From Siderastrea siderea (lineage: Eukaryota; Cnidaria; Anthozoa; Scleractinia; Rhizangiidae), in the NCBI GenBank assembly GCA_964030785.1, contig OZ034969.1, forward strand, positions 1,174,201-1,238,200: 64,000 nucleotides of DNA, given 5' to 3'. Made by a program: the position numbers and the translations under genes. Below the pieces are notes generated by a model. That model had not been told where the DNA came from. It was given only the letters and a program-made list of their open reading frames with translations, and did no database searches. Positions 6,644 through 17,343 of the stretch are shown here, piece by piece (the stretch's first letter is position 1; every line of letters begins with the position of its first letter).

Positions 6644-6886
6644 ATGTTGAAATTCATAAAATTAGAACAAAAAATAGCATTAATCAATAATGAAATAGAT
6701 AAGAAATTTAGATCAAGCACTTGTAAATACTGTCATTCAATGGCGACACATGTACTAATTACTGGAGAGTATTCTAACTATGAAGTGAGTATAATATGCC
6801 ATAAATGTTCAGATCGTATAAACAAATTAAAAGGCTATCAACTTGATCTTATGGGATTTGTTGACTCCTATAAATTAGCCATTTAA
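6644..6886 (+). CDS. small four-cysteine zinc-binding protein
   Basis: This is 80 residues. CKYC (about residues 27-30) and CHKC (about 52-55) form two CxxC knuckles separated by about 21 residues, the pattern of a small treble-clef or ribbon zinc site. The N-terminus is a short helical segment (KLEQKIALINNEIDKKF). I do not recognise the family. It belongs to the early-type block by its ATATAG box and sits just before the polymerase gene, so a replication or transcription accessory role is a reasonable guess. Confidence 0.6.
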   Translation: MLKFIKLEQKIALINNEIDKKFRSSTCKYCHSMATHVLITGEYSNYEVSIICHKCSDRINKLKGYQLDLMGFVDSYKLAI

Positions 6887-6919
6887 AAACGCACACTAAA
6901 CTATTTAAAAATATTTCAC

Positions 6920-6938
6920 TATAGATATAGTATCTATA
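6920..6938 (+). promoter_or_regulatory. early-type box within an inverted repeat before the polymerase gene
   Basis: TATAGATA (6920-6927) and TATCTATA (6931-6938) are inverted repeats three bases apart. The ATATAG core (6925-6930) lies inside, 14 bases before the ATG at 6939. The symmetry could bind a dimeric regulator; that is inference. Confidence 0.4.
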
Positions 6939-9900
6939 ATGAGATCATATAAAAATAATATATTAGGTATTAATATGAATAAAGATAGTCTGAAGAAACT
7001 CAGTAAATCTGAACTGATCAAATCGCTTCTAAAGCAATCCAAAGGTGTTGAGAGCAATGTGCAGGAAAACATCAAAAGAAGACCAGTACCCACACCTCGT
7101 AAGAGTGTAAAAGATATGGTCAAGCGGTACGAAGAAAACATTATTCTTCCACCAATGCAGTTTAGGGATGATTACAAACCAAGAACTGTTAAAAGAAAAC
7201 CGGTTCCTACACCTAGAACCGTAATTAAACAAATCGACAAAGCTTTAAACGGTTTTGTAAAATCTTATGAAATCGATCTAAGAAATGATAAAGATCCTCT
7301 TATTCAAATGCAAAATACACGAAAAGGTGTAGAACGTCAATTATCTATTTTATTGAATGAAATGAAAGGCTTGAAATACGTTGAAACATTGAAAGTCACT
7401 TTCGAAAAAATATCATCTGATGTAATAATTGAAAAGTCAGCATATTTCAATAGCGCAAGTCAAACAATAATCAACCAAGTGGGAATCAGTGAATCATTAA
7501 AAATTTCTTCAGAAAACATCATAAACAAAATAGCTCAATGGATATCAGAAGGATCGGGATGGACTGTAAAAGAAATTAATGACCATTACCTAAACATTGC
7601 TAAATATGAGCCTATGAAGGGATCCTCATATATCCAACTTCCTGAAGAACTGCGAAACAGTGCTAAAGGTTTAATAAACATGAAAAATAAGGATAATGAA
7701 TGCTTCCGATGGTGTCATATTAGACATATAAATCCACAAGAAAAATATCCTCAAAGAATAAAAAAGGTTGACAAACAATACATTGAAAAATTAAATTACT
7801 CCGGTATTGAATTCCCAGTTTGTATCAAACATTACAACAAAATTGAGAAGCAAAACAGCATCAATATAAATGTATTCGGCTATGAAAACAAACAACCTTA
7901 CCCCATCTATATTTCAAAAGAAAAGAATGAAGATCATATGGAACTACTTTTAATAACTGAAAATGAGAACAATCATTATGTTCTTATAAAAGATTTCAAC
8001 AAATTCATGTATAACCAAACAAAACATGAACACAGAAAACACTTTTGTATGCACTGCCTGCAATGTTTTAGTTCTGACAGGGTATTGAGCAATCATAAAG
8101 ATATTTGCATACAAGTTAATGGCACGCAAGCAATTAAAATGCCAACTAAAGATAACAATATATTAAAATTCAACAACTTTCATAAACAGCAACCTGTGCC
8201 ATTTGTTATTTATGCTGATTTCGAGGCTATCACAGAGAAAATTCATGGATGTCAACAAGAAGGTAAGAAATCATATACTGAGGCTTACCAAAAACATACC
8301 GACTGTGGATATGGATATAAGGTTGTCTGCTGTTATGACGACAAATATACCAAACCAATACAACTATATAGAGGTGAAAATGCTGTTTACAAATTCATGG
8401 AAAACATGTTAAATGAAGTAAAATGGTGTAAAAAAGTAATGAAAAAACATTTTAATAAACCATTGAAAATGAGTAATGAGGATGAGCAGGAATTCAAAAA
8501 ATCAACGAGATGCCACATCTGTGACAAGAAATATGATGAAGAAGACGTCCGTGTGAGAGATCATTGCCATATTACAGGTGTATACAGAGGCTCAGCTCAC
8601 CGAGAATGTAATCTGAAACTGAAAATAAAGCCTGAAGAAATAAAAATTCCTGTTATATTCCATAATTTGAGAGGTTATGATAGCCATTTCATAATGCAGC
8701 AATTAGGTCAGATAATCAAAAAGCATACATACAAAAATAAGAAAGGAGAGGATAAAGAAATGAACATCAATGCTATTCCAAATAATATGGAAAAGTATAT
8801 GGCTTTCATGCTTGGCAATCATCTTACATTCATCGACAGTTTCCAGTTTATGAGCTCAAGTTTGGATAAATTAGTCAGCAACTTGCCAGCAGAAGCTTTG
8901 AAGTATACAAGCGAACGATTCGAAAAAGAAAAATTGAGTCTTATGACTCGCAAGGGAGTTTATCCTTATGATTATATGGACAGTTTTGATAAATTCAACA
9001 AAACAGAATTACCAACCAAAGAAGAATTTTACAGCATGTTAATGGATGAACATATTTCAGATGAAGATTATACTCATGCTAAAAATGTTTGGAATACTTT
9101 CAAGTTACAAACAATGGGTGAATACCATGATTTATATCTGAAGTCTGATATACTTTTATCAGCTGATGTATTTGAAAACTTCCGAAGAACATGTATTAAG
9201 TATTACAAATTAGATCCATGTCACTATTTCACATCACCAGGTTTGTCTTGGGATGCTATGTTGAAGATGACTAATATCAAATTAGAACTAATGACTGACA
9301 TAAACATGTTTCAATTCATTGAAAAAGGCATGCGTGGAGGAATCAGTTATATAGTCAACAGATATGGTTCAGCAAATAATAAGTACATGAAAAAATACGA
9401 TGAGAAGGCGCCCTCAAAATATATAATGTACTTGGATGCTAATAATTTATATGGTTGGGCTATGAGTCAATATCTTCCCACTGGCGGTTTCAGATGGATG
9501 ACAGAAAAGCAAATCAGCGAATTAAACAAAAGAAAAGAAAACAGTGAAAAAGGGATAATACTAGAAGTTGATCTGGAATATCCCAAAGAGTTGCATGACC
9601 TTCATAATGACTACCCATTAGCTGCAGAGAAGGTTTGTGTAAATAAAAATATGCTGTCTGATTATTGCAAAAATATAGCCACAAAGTATAATATATCAAC
9701 AGGACTAGTACATAAACTAATCCCAACACTATCAAATAAAGAAAAATATGTTCTGCACTACAGAAACCTGCAGCTATATCTTGATCTTGGATTGAAATTG
9801 AAAAAAATCCATAGAGTATTAGAATTTGACCAGTCACCATGGTTGAAGCAATATATTGATTTCAACACACAAAAACGAACGCAAGTAAAAAATTCATTTG

Positions 9901-10685
9901 AAAAAGACTTCTTCAAGTTGATGAATAACTCAGTGTTTGGTAAAACCATGGAGAACTTAAGAAAGAGAGTCGATGTCAGACTTGTAACTAATGAAAAGAA
10001 ACTATTGAAGATGTCTTCTAAACCAACTTATGTAAGTAGTAAAATATTCAATGAAAATCTGGTAGCAGTGCATAAAATCAAAGAAACGCTAACTCTCAAC
10101 AGGCCGGCATATGTGGGAATGTGTATTCTCGATTTGAGCAAAACATTGATGTATGATTTTCATTATAATTACATAAAACAGAAGTATGGCAGCAAAGCAA
10201 AGCTGCTATTCACTGACACAGACAGTCTGACATATGAGATTGAAGCTGAAGATGTGTACCAAGACTTTTGGAAAGACAAAGATCGATTTGACAACAGTGA
10301 CTACCCTGAAAGCTCGCCGTATTTCGATAAAACAAATAAAAAAGTAATTGGTAAATTCAAAGATGAGGCAGCTGGAATGCCAATAAAAGAATTCATAGGA
10401 TTACGATCAAAAATGTATAGTTATTCAAAAGAAGACAATAAAGTAGTAAAAACAGCCAAGGGAATCAAAAAGAACATAATAAAGAACAACATCAAACATG
10501 AAAATTATAAAAATGTATTATTCAAAAATGAGCAAATGCAACACAGAATGAAAACAATAAGAAGCGTAAAACATCAACTAGGAAGTTATGAAATCAACAA
10601 AATATCACTCAGCTGTTTTGATGATAAAAGATATATATCAGAAAATGGAATCAAAAGTTTAGCTTACGGACATTATGCAATCTGA
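6939..10685 (+). CDS. protein-primed family B DNA polymerase of Polinton/adintovirus type
   Basis: This is 1248 residues in an intact frame. The N-terminal region carries two RPVPTPR/KPVPTPR motifs (about 46-54 and 86-94) and a long helical part that may include the terminal-protein function. A C2H2-like finger (FCMHCLQCF...NHKDIC) lies near 370. The exonuclease motifs follow: YADFEA (about 424, Exo I), NLRGYDSH (about 576, Exo II) and YHDLYLKSD (about 729, Exo III). Between Exo I and Exo II is an HNH/endonuclease VII-like cluster (CHIC...RDHCHITGVYRG...CN, about 526-557). The polymerase motifs are YLDANNLYGWAM (A, about 830), NNSVFGKTMENLRKR (B, about 997) and LFTDTDSLTYE (C, about 1091, with both Asp). 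It copies the linear genome from a protein primer. The start at 6939 was chosen because the early-type box lies directly before it; Met13 is an alternative. Confidence 0.93.
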   Translation: MRSYKNNILGINMNKDSLKKLSKSELIKSLLKQSKGVESNVQENIKRRPVPTPRKSVKDMVKRYEENIILPPMQFRDDYKPRTVKRKPVPTPRTVIKQIDKALNGFVKSYEIDLRNDKDPLIQMQNTRKGVERQLSILLNEMKGLKYVETLKVTFEKISSDVIIEKSAYFNSASQTIINQVGISESLKISSENIINKIAQWISEGSGWTVKEINDHYLNIAKYEPMKGSSYIQLPEELRNSAKGLINMKNKDNECFRWCHIRHINPQEKYPQRIKKVDKQYIEKLNYSGIEFPVCIKHYNKIEKQNSININVFGYENKQPYPIYISKEKNEDHMELLLITENENNHYVLIKDFNKFMYNQTKHEHRKHFCMHCLQCFSSDRVLSNHKDICIQVNGTQAIKMPTKDNNILKFNNFHKQQPVPFVIYADFEAITEKIHGCQQEGKKSYTEAYQKHTDCGYGYKVVCCYDDKYTKPIQLYRGENAVYKFMENMLNEVKWCKKVMKKHFNKPLKMSNEDEQEFKKSTRCHICDKKYDEEDVRVRDHCHITGVYRGSAHRECNLKLKIKPEEIKIPVIFHNLRGYDSHFIMQQLGQIIKKHTYKNKKGEDKEMNINAIPNNMEKYMAFMLGNHLTFIDSFQFMSSSLDKLVSNLPAEALKYTSERFEKEKLSLMTRKGVYPYDYMDSFDKFNKTELPTKEEFYSMLMDEHISDEDYTHAKNVWNTFKLQTMGEYHDLYLKSDILLSADVFENFRRTCIKYYKLDPCHYFTSPGLSWDAMLKMTNIKLELMTDINMFQFIEKGMRGGISYIVNRYGSANNKYMKKYDEKAPSKYIMYLDANNLYGWAMSQYLPTGGFRWMTEKQISELNKRKENSEKGIILEVDLEYPKELHDLHNDYPLAAEKVCVNKNMLSDYCKNIATKYNISTGLVHKLIPTLSNKEKYVLHYRNLQLYLDLGLKLKKIHRVLEFDQSPWLKQYIDFNTQKRTQVKNSFEKDFFKLMNNSVFGKTMENLRKRVDVRLVTNEKKLLKMSSKPTYVSSKIFNENLVAVHKIKETLTLNRPAYVGMCILDLSKTLMYDFHYNYIKQKYGSKAKLLFTDTDSLTYEIEAEDVYQDFWKDKDRFDNSDYPESSPYFDKTNKKVIGKFKDEAAGMPIKEFIGLRSKMYSYSKEDNKVVKTAKGIKKNIIKNNIKHENYKNVLFKNEQMQHRMKTIRSVKHQLGSYEINKISLSCFDDKRYISENGIKSLAYGHYAI

Positions 10686-10761
10686 AAATGTGACGTCACG
10701 ACACAGCTGTGTCGGCCTCCATACAAGTTGCGCAAACACAGTCTGCTTTTCTGTTCACTAC

Positions 10762-10875
10762 AAACTTTACTGACAAACTTTACTGACAAACTTTACTGAC
10801 AAACTTTACTGACAAACTTTACTGACAAACTTTACTGACAAACTTTACTGACAAACTTTACTGACAAACTTTACT
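10762..10875 (+). repeat. 13-bp tandem repeat (AAACTTTACTGAC) x 8.8
   Basis: Eight exact copies of AAACTTTACTGAC are followed by a ninth of ten bases. It begins 77 bases after the polymerase stop. Related AAACTTCCTG motifs recur to about 11,020. It is probably part of the non-coding terminal region of the viral element; a role in replication origin or packaging is only a guess. Confidence 0.9.
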
Positions 10876-11066
10876 TCAAATACAAGTTCATCTGATATTA
10901 CATGACAATCTGATGACTCATCGGGAAAGTCCCATTTCATCATAAACTTCCTGTTTTCGCCAGACATGTCCAGACTTGTTTCTGAGAAAAACTTCCTGCT
11001 TTTCCGAGAAAGACTTCCTGCAGTTATTGGTCACGTGATGGAAGAATGCGTTGGATACATCATGAG

Positions 11067-11152
11067 ATAAAACATATAGTATCCAAAAAATGATCTCGAT
11101 AAAATGATCTCGATGAAATAAAACATATAGTTATCCAAAAAATGATCTCCAT
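11067..11152 (+). repeat. 34-35-bp direct repeat
   Basis: The segment 11067-11100 is repeated at 11118-11152 with a single inserted T and a G-to-C change. It contains ATATAG followed by ATCCAAAAAATGATCTC. It lies between the tandem repeat and the hairpin, in the presumed terminal region of the element. Confidence 0.75.
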
Positions 11153-11162
11153 CTGATGGAAT

Positions 11163-11237
11163 AGTAGTTATAGAGTTGGCGTTGTTCAAGATCAGTTTTG
11201 AAAAAACTGGTCTCGAACCGCCAACTCTATAACTACT
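11163..11237. repeat. 75-base imperfect hairpin, possible end of the viral element
   Basis: A perfect 19-bp stem (11163-11181 with 11219-11237) is followed by a 2-base bulge (TT 11182-11183). An inner stem follows (11184-11199 with 11203-11218) with one mismatch (A11188/C11214), one G-T pair and a GAA loop. The stem totals about 34 pairs. No element gene follows; sequence to the right looks like host repeats. A hairpin terminus, a transcript-end structure and an unrelated small foldback repeat are the options. Confidence 0.6.
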
Positions 11238-11243
11238 TATCTT

Positions 11244-13360
11244 AAGTTCGATGGACGCAGAATAGCAATTAAATACCGCAGCACGAATGTGGACTTTGTT
11301 CTGGACTATTGTGAAACTGGTTAATGTTTAAGTTGTGATTTCAAGGCCGGAAATTTAATGGGAGCCGTTTGTCAAATATTAAACAACAGCAATAAATACG
11401 GTAAAAAAAAATTTTCGGCGATTCTTTCCGTTTACAAATCACAACTTGCCAGAATTTTCTTACCCTCAAAATCCCGGAAAAGTGTGACCCCATTCTAGTC
11501 ACCCTATAAAAAATGCTTGACAAGGCGACCCCATTATAGTCAGCCCAGTCGTGAAAATGCGACCCCATCCAGCGGCACATCCCCATTAGCCCATTTATAG
11601 GAAGTGCCCCCCCCGGGGGGGCACTTCGGGGTTCTTCCCTGTCTACGTGTTTGCAGAGAACATGATTTAAGATATAACTTCCGTCATGGCAAAATTGGCT
11701 GCCAGTTTGAATTGGCTGAGTATGGTGCGAATCACAGTGTTTGTTTTGGATTTGAGGTCAACGAAATAATATCACACCAGAAGTAGTGATGCACTCAAAA
11801 AGGTTTGTTTAGTGGTAAAAGACTTTGCTTATCAAATCTTATGACTTATAGTGCGAAATTGAAACTCTGATAGTGTGATTCCTTATGACAAGAATAGTCA
11901 ATTTGGTTTTAAAAAGCGTGTACCAGATATCTTGTGTTTATTGATTTTGAATTTTTAGAAATTACTTTTATGGAAATTCGCATCATCGGATTCTCATTTA
12001 AACACTCTATCACGGCATGTTTGCTCCAATTAAGAAAGGTGGCTAATTTAAGTGAAAGGGCTTATTGTTTCTTGGATACCGATTTATGGCTGTAATGAGA
12101 ATTACTTGAAAATAGGTAAATAAACTTCAAAACGTATACAATTAAAGTGTTCTGAATTCAGAGAAATAACAGATTAGAAGCCTGGAACATTGTACTATGT
12201 AATGCAGGTCTTTGTGTTTTCATTCAGTCAAATTTACTGCGTGCTTACAGCACTTGAAAATCATAAAAAAACCATGCTGAAAAAAGTAGAGATCGAGAAC
12301 CTACAATTTGAAGAGGGGTATTTAATTTACAAGTTGCCTTCACAGCGGGCTAACATTGCTTTGCTGAACAGTTCAAATCATGCCATTTCAATGTAATGTT
12401 AATGAACAATTGGCTTTAGTAAGCGCCAGCCTTTTTTAGCGTCCGAACTCGCCAAACTGGCTGCGGAAATTATAATCCCTATGCTTCAAAAGCTGAACGA
12501 AGTCGTTTTTGGTGACGAACAGCCTACAAACTGACATGTTTGTTATGTTTTGGGGCACATCAAAAATTTCATGTAAATAGAAAGCACCCAAATTTTGATA
12601 AGAAGTCACAGTTTTTATCACTACAGTGAATAATCTGAGAAAACATTGACAGAATTACTAGATTTTTCCTCGTTAACTAAAGACTCAGTGCACAACAATT
12701 TACTGGGTGACAATTAACTTCAAACAGTAGTTCTTAATTCGTTAATTTAATTTATGTGCTTCTACCTTTCAGTCTTTTTAAACGGCGTAATCTGTTCGTT
12801 CTCAAAATTGATTTTTTCTATTCGCCCTTTTTGAGCACACAGTTGAGAAATTAGCATTTCGAGTTCAAACATTGTAAAATATTTACCACTTTGTTTACTG
12901 ACCTACACTAGCTATAGACAGAACCATTTCTGGTCATAAAAAGACTGCATGTGAGCATTTACAAAAATATCAAAGAAATTTAATTTTCTGTAATTGAGTA
13001 TGATGATGAATTGTAGTTTTCTATGAATAAACTGATTCTTTTCTGATAGCATCCCATGTCACAACTCAAGATTGACCGAATCTAAATTAATAGTCAGAGG
13101 AATTTTGAAAACGGAGAAAATAGTGACTAAATTGTTGAACAACGCCAGTACTTAACAGCTACAGTTAGATAATATTTACAAATAGTTATAAACCATAGTT
13201 TTGACTTTCGAGTCTATCTACTACTTACGGTATTTACTTACCGAGTAAAGTGTCTGCACCAAGTGCAAGAGGAGTGATTCGCACAATGGTGAACTACATG
13301 TGTTAGAATTTTATCAATGTGATTGAAGTCAGCATTTTCCAAATTTTCTGTGCTCCTTTC
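11244..13360. other. non-coding host DNA with a degenerate repeat and a GC palindrome
   Basis: No gene is supported. A 12-bp inverted repeat (11330-11341 with 11436-11447) may belong to a small TIR element. From 11,470 to 11,580 the phrase (G)CGACCCCAT recurs three times about 35-50 bases apart, next to a 27-base GC palindrome at 11601-11627. The rest (11.7-13.36 kb) is AT-rich and I see nothing recognisable in it. Confidence 0.5.
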
Positions 13361-13802
13361 GATTCTTGATTTATTATTTTCTTTTTGTTTTTTGTCTTCA
13401 CGGCGCATCGAGTAGCGAGTGATCCAATGTTTACTTAAAGTCGAACGAGCACCGTTTTCGTGTTAGTAATATCAATGATCAGGGAAGTCAAAGTTTGTTA
13501 GCACATTATAATGTTGCATAAGTGACGTTGTAGGCTGTCAAAAAAAACTTGAGTGACGATGAACTGTCTTTGTGTTTGAGTTATTGTTTGTTTGTATATT
13601 GTAAACATAACACAGCTAACATTTTAATCTAATAAGAAATGCAAATAATATCACCCAATTGCAATTGATTCGAAAGTGTTGTCTCAAATTCCAGTCGTTT
13701 TATGCATAGAAAAAAACGTTGGATGAAACACCTTTTATTGTTTTCATTGTTTCCGTAAATATATGCGCAGATATACTGAGCGTTTTCAAAAAAGCTTTTT
13801 AA
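13361..13802. repeat. segmental duplication block 1, copy 1 (paired with 44,066-44,580)
   Basis: The block matches 44,066-44,580 along its length, including GCGCATCGAGTAGCGAGTGA and the run up to the TTAA before GCCT(GG/CC)TTTTCACTAGCGACGCA. Copy 2 has a short insertion near 44,430-44,520. It marks the left end of the duplicated lectin-gene segment. Confidence 0.8.
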
Positions 13803-16800
13803 GCCTGGTTTTCACTAGCGACGCAAGCACAAGCGCAAGCATAAGTGTGACGAGAAGCCACGAGCATGAAAAAATAGTAACATGACTCCCCTGACATGTG
13901 ATTCAGCTTTGATTACATAACGAAATAGACACGTGTCTTTAGAGGCTAGGATATAGCTAAATTCAGCGAATAAATACGAACTGTTGGAATCTCCGTGTCT
14001 CTTTATTGGCCTTCATATCGTTTCATGGCGTCAGAACTGGGATCGCGAAGCCAGCCTTGAAGTTAGTGGCATCTCGACGCGCTCGGAGGCAATAATAAAC
14101 GGAAAGAGGAATGGCCAGTGGTTTTTCATTACCGCCACCGACCCACTCGAAATTCACAGCAATAACGTCGCCGAAAAATAGAAGAAACTCCAATAAGCAT
14201 GGGGCAATTACACTCTAGCTAACGAACTAACCAAAAAGAAGGAGGACGTCCAAGTGGCGTCTTTAAGTTCACATGGCCTACCGAAGAATCGAAATCGAAG
14301 ATAGATGACGTGTTACACAAGTTTGCTGCTTACTGTAATCCGCGTAAAAACGTTCCATTTGGACGATACCGTTTTAACAAGAAGCTGAAGAAAGTTACGA
14401 TCGACATAAAACTGAGCTACAAAAGATCGCAGAAGGCTGCGAATTTGACACCATTACTCCGTGACAGGATAATCTTCGTGACAGGATAATCTTCGGGATT
14501 CGTGACAACAAGGTCAGAGAAAGGCTGCAAGGTAATCGAAACTAACCTTGCGGCTCACAGATAAAATATACAGGGCTTCCGAAAGCACAGCAGCCAGATG
14601 AAAGAACTAACTCAAGGAGAATCTGCGAATAGTGTGGATTCGAGTTAGAAAACTCGAAGAAAACTACGTGCGGGCTATGGGTCAATACAATCAAGAACAA
14701 CGAAGCGAACAAAGTTTGTGGTAATTGTGGGCTTGTCCATGATCCGGGTAACTGTGTTGCTAGAGGAAGAAGGTGCAGTGACTGTGGAAAACCTAATCAT
14801 TTCGCGGCCATGCGTCGAAGCAGACAACAACGAGGTTCTAAGTCAACTCAAGCGGTCAAAGCTGTTAACGAAGAAATCGACTCGGAGGAGGATACCGACG
14901 AAACGTATGTTAAGTTATTTATCAGGTCGCTTCAGTTAGATTGGACGATTCACAGCTAGTCACTCTAAAACTTGAATTAGGGAACTGGCTCATTTCAAGC
15001 GGACACTGGTGCCCAATGTAATGTTACACCTGTACACTTGTACAAGAAAGCAGGGAAGGACCCAGGGTTGGCCAAGTGAGGCAGGTGAACAGCGTAATCT
15101 CGGCATATGATGGCTCCAAATTTCCAATTGTAGGCTAGGTCACCTTGAAAGTATGGCAAGACAATTCCAAGTGCCTGTTGGATTGCAAACTGGTAGACAA
15201 CCCAAACATTCGCCCTATCTTGGGACGGAGAGCGTGGCTCGGGATGAACGTCATCAAGTACACTAACAATGATGCCATCCACATGCCGCAGACAGGAGAC
15301 GACGAAGTCGACGCCCACAACGGCAGCTTGACAGAAGGCATGACGAGAGGAAGTTCTTCTACAACGGTTTCTAGGGAAGTTGGGAGGAAGTTGGACAGCT
15401 GGAGGGCGAAGGGCGAATATCATATCACGATTGACACCTCCTGTTCAACATGCACCACGCCGAGTACCGGTGGCACTCCGCACACCCCTCAAAGCAGAGC
15501 TAGACAGGATGGTAGCACAAGATATCATCGCTCCAGTAACCACGCCGACGCCCTGGGTCAGCTTTATGGTGGTAGCCACTAAGCCTCATGGGAAACTACG
15601 ACTGTGTTTAGATCCCAAAGATCTCAACATAGCTATTCAAAGGGGGAACTATCCCCTTCCCACCGTAGAAGATGTGCCTACGCGTTTACATGGAGCTAAC
15701 GTGTTTACGAAGCTGGATGTCAGGAACGGCTTCTAGCATGTCAAGCTCGACGAGAGCTCATCATACCTGACTTTCATTTGTGCGGTACCACTGGCGTCGG
15801 ATGCCTTTTGGGATCCACTCTGCCAAGGGGGTCTTTCAAAGGAAGATGTGCGAACTAATTGAAGGCATGTCAAATGTAGAAGTACTGGTACACGACTTTG
15901 TTATTGTCAGTTATGGCCAAACGCATGATGAAGCAGTCCGCGATCATGCTAAGTCCCTGGCCGAATTCCTGAAACTGTGTGAGCGACGCGGATTAAAATT
16001 GAACATTGATAAGCTAAAGCTGAGACAAACGGAGTTGCCATTCTTAGGGCATGTGGCATCTGGAGAGAGTCTTCGCGTTGACCCGACGAAGGTGAAAGCT
16101 ATACAAGAGATGCCAGACCGATAAGGCAGGAGTGCAGCGATTATTGGGCTTAGCTCAGTACCTCAGGAATTCCTCCCTAATCTTTCGGATATGACGAAAC
16201 CACTTCGGGAGCTGATGCAACATGATGTTGAGTGGTGCTGTAAAGGGGCACAAGCGAAGGCGCTGGCGCAGCTGAAAGATGCAGTTTTGCGTGTTACGCG
16301 TGCTCCAGTGCTACGTTATCGCAGTTTGAAAGAAGAAGAAACATTACTGGGAGCAGCCTTGTTACAGAACAGGCAGCCGGTAGCCTATGCTTCGAGAGCT
16401 GTTACTGATGCCGAGACTCGATTCGCTCAGATCGAGAAGGAGCTCCTAGCGATTGCGAGAAATTTGACGCGTAAATCTACAGCAGGGAGGTGATCATCGT
16501 GGAAACTGATCACAAACCACTTGAGGCCATAATCCAAAAACCCCTCCACGCAGCACCTCAGCGTCTCCAGCGGATGTTACTCCGCCTACAATAGTACCAC
16601 TTAAACAGGAAGTATACAAGAAGGGACAAGACATGCATCTTGCTGACACGCTTAGCCCAGAATTTGTCAGTGAGCTTGAGAACATCGACCACAAATCATT
16701 GCTCCCAGTCAGTGTCTCGCTCTGCCAACAAATACAACATATATCAGCAAATGATCCAGTCTTACAACAGCTGCGGTCGGTTGTACAGAACGGTTGGCCT

Positions 16801-17343
16801 CCCAATCTCAGTGTCTTTATCCATAGTTCGACATTCGCGACGAGCCCACTGTTCAGGGAGATCTGGTGTTCAAAGGACAACAGATGGTTGTGCCCACAGC
16901 ATTACGCAAGGAAATAATTCAGGTGTGTTGGAAGCTTACCATTAATCTCCATAAATAAAGACAAATAAACTTATTGTAATGCATGTAGCCAAACCATCAT
17001 TGTCATATAGCACTCGGTAGTTGCGTGCTACCTCGGAAAACTTTTCGTCGAAAGTTGTTGTTTTCCGCCATCTTTGTTTCACGGCAAAAGGCGCTCGTGC
17101 ACGAGTGAAAGCTGGAACGAGTGCTTTGATTGGCCAGACACATCATATTTCCTTGTGCTTATGCTGCGTTCGCTGCGTTTCGTTTTCATACAGCACAACG
17201 CCAACGCAAGTACAAGTGTAAGTACAAGAAATAGAAACATTTTGATCCCTGGCTTATGTAGAGGCCATTTTCACCGTGAAATAATAAAAAAGTATTCATA
17301 TGCTTGCGATTGTGCTTGCGTCGCTAGTGAAACCAGGATTTAA
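13799..17343. mobile_element. TTAA-flanked TIR element containing a dead Gypsy retrotransposon
   Basis: Both ends are TTAA (13799-13802 and 17340-17343). Inside are terminal inverted repeats of about 40 bases built from TTCACTAGCGACGCAAGCAC on the left and its complement on the right. TTAA target sites are typical of piggyBac and Kolobok transposons; no such transposase is visible, so this is a non-autonomous carrier. Most of the interior is a Gypsy remnant. The left end alone also survives in the duplicated copy at about 44,574, so insertion came before the duplication. Confidence 0.6.
14000..16935 (+). pseudogene. Ty3/Gypsy retrotransposon remnant (gag-pol), truncated in the integrase region
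   Basis: In order on the + strand: a possible primer-binding/leader region (TGGCGTCAGAACTGGG near 14,023), gag with a zinc knuckle CGNCGLVHDPGNC (about 14,718-14,756) and a second knuckle lacking its last Cys, an aspartic protease DTGA (about 15,005), and reverse transcriptase from about 15,440. The RT shows KPHGKLRLCLDPKDLN, FTKLDVRNGF and RMPFGIHSA. RNase H follows from about 16,190 to 16,600, with PVAYASRA and ETDHKPLE. It ends near 16,920 without an integrase core. Stops and frameshifts break it at several points (for example the TAG after RNGF at 15,734). The RT active site reads VHDF where two Asp are expected, so catalysis is lost. No LTR pair was recognised. Confidence 0.85.

Noticed and set aside
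10762..10875. Regular repeats that might suggest a CRISPR array
   Set aside because: The 13-bp units are directly tandem with no spacers, in eukaryotic DNA.
14995..15423. 142-residue - strand ORF
   Set aside because: Antisense to Gypsy protease/RT coding; the + strand reading has the DTGA and RT motifs.
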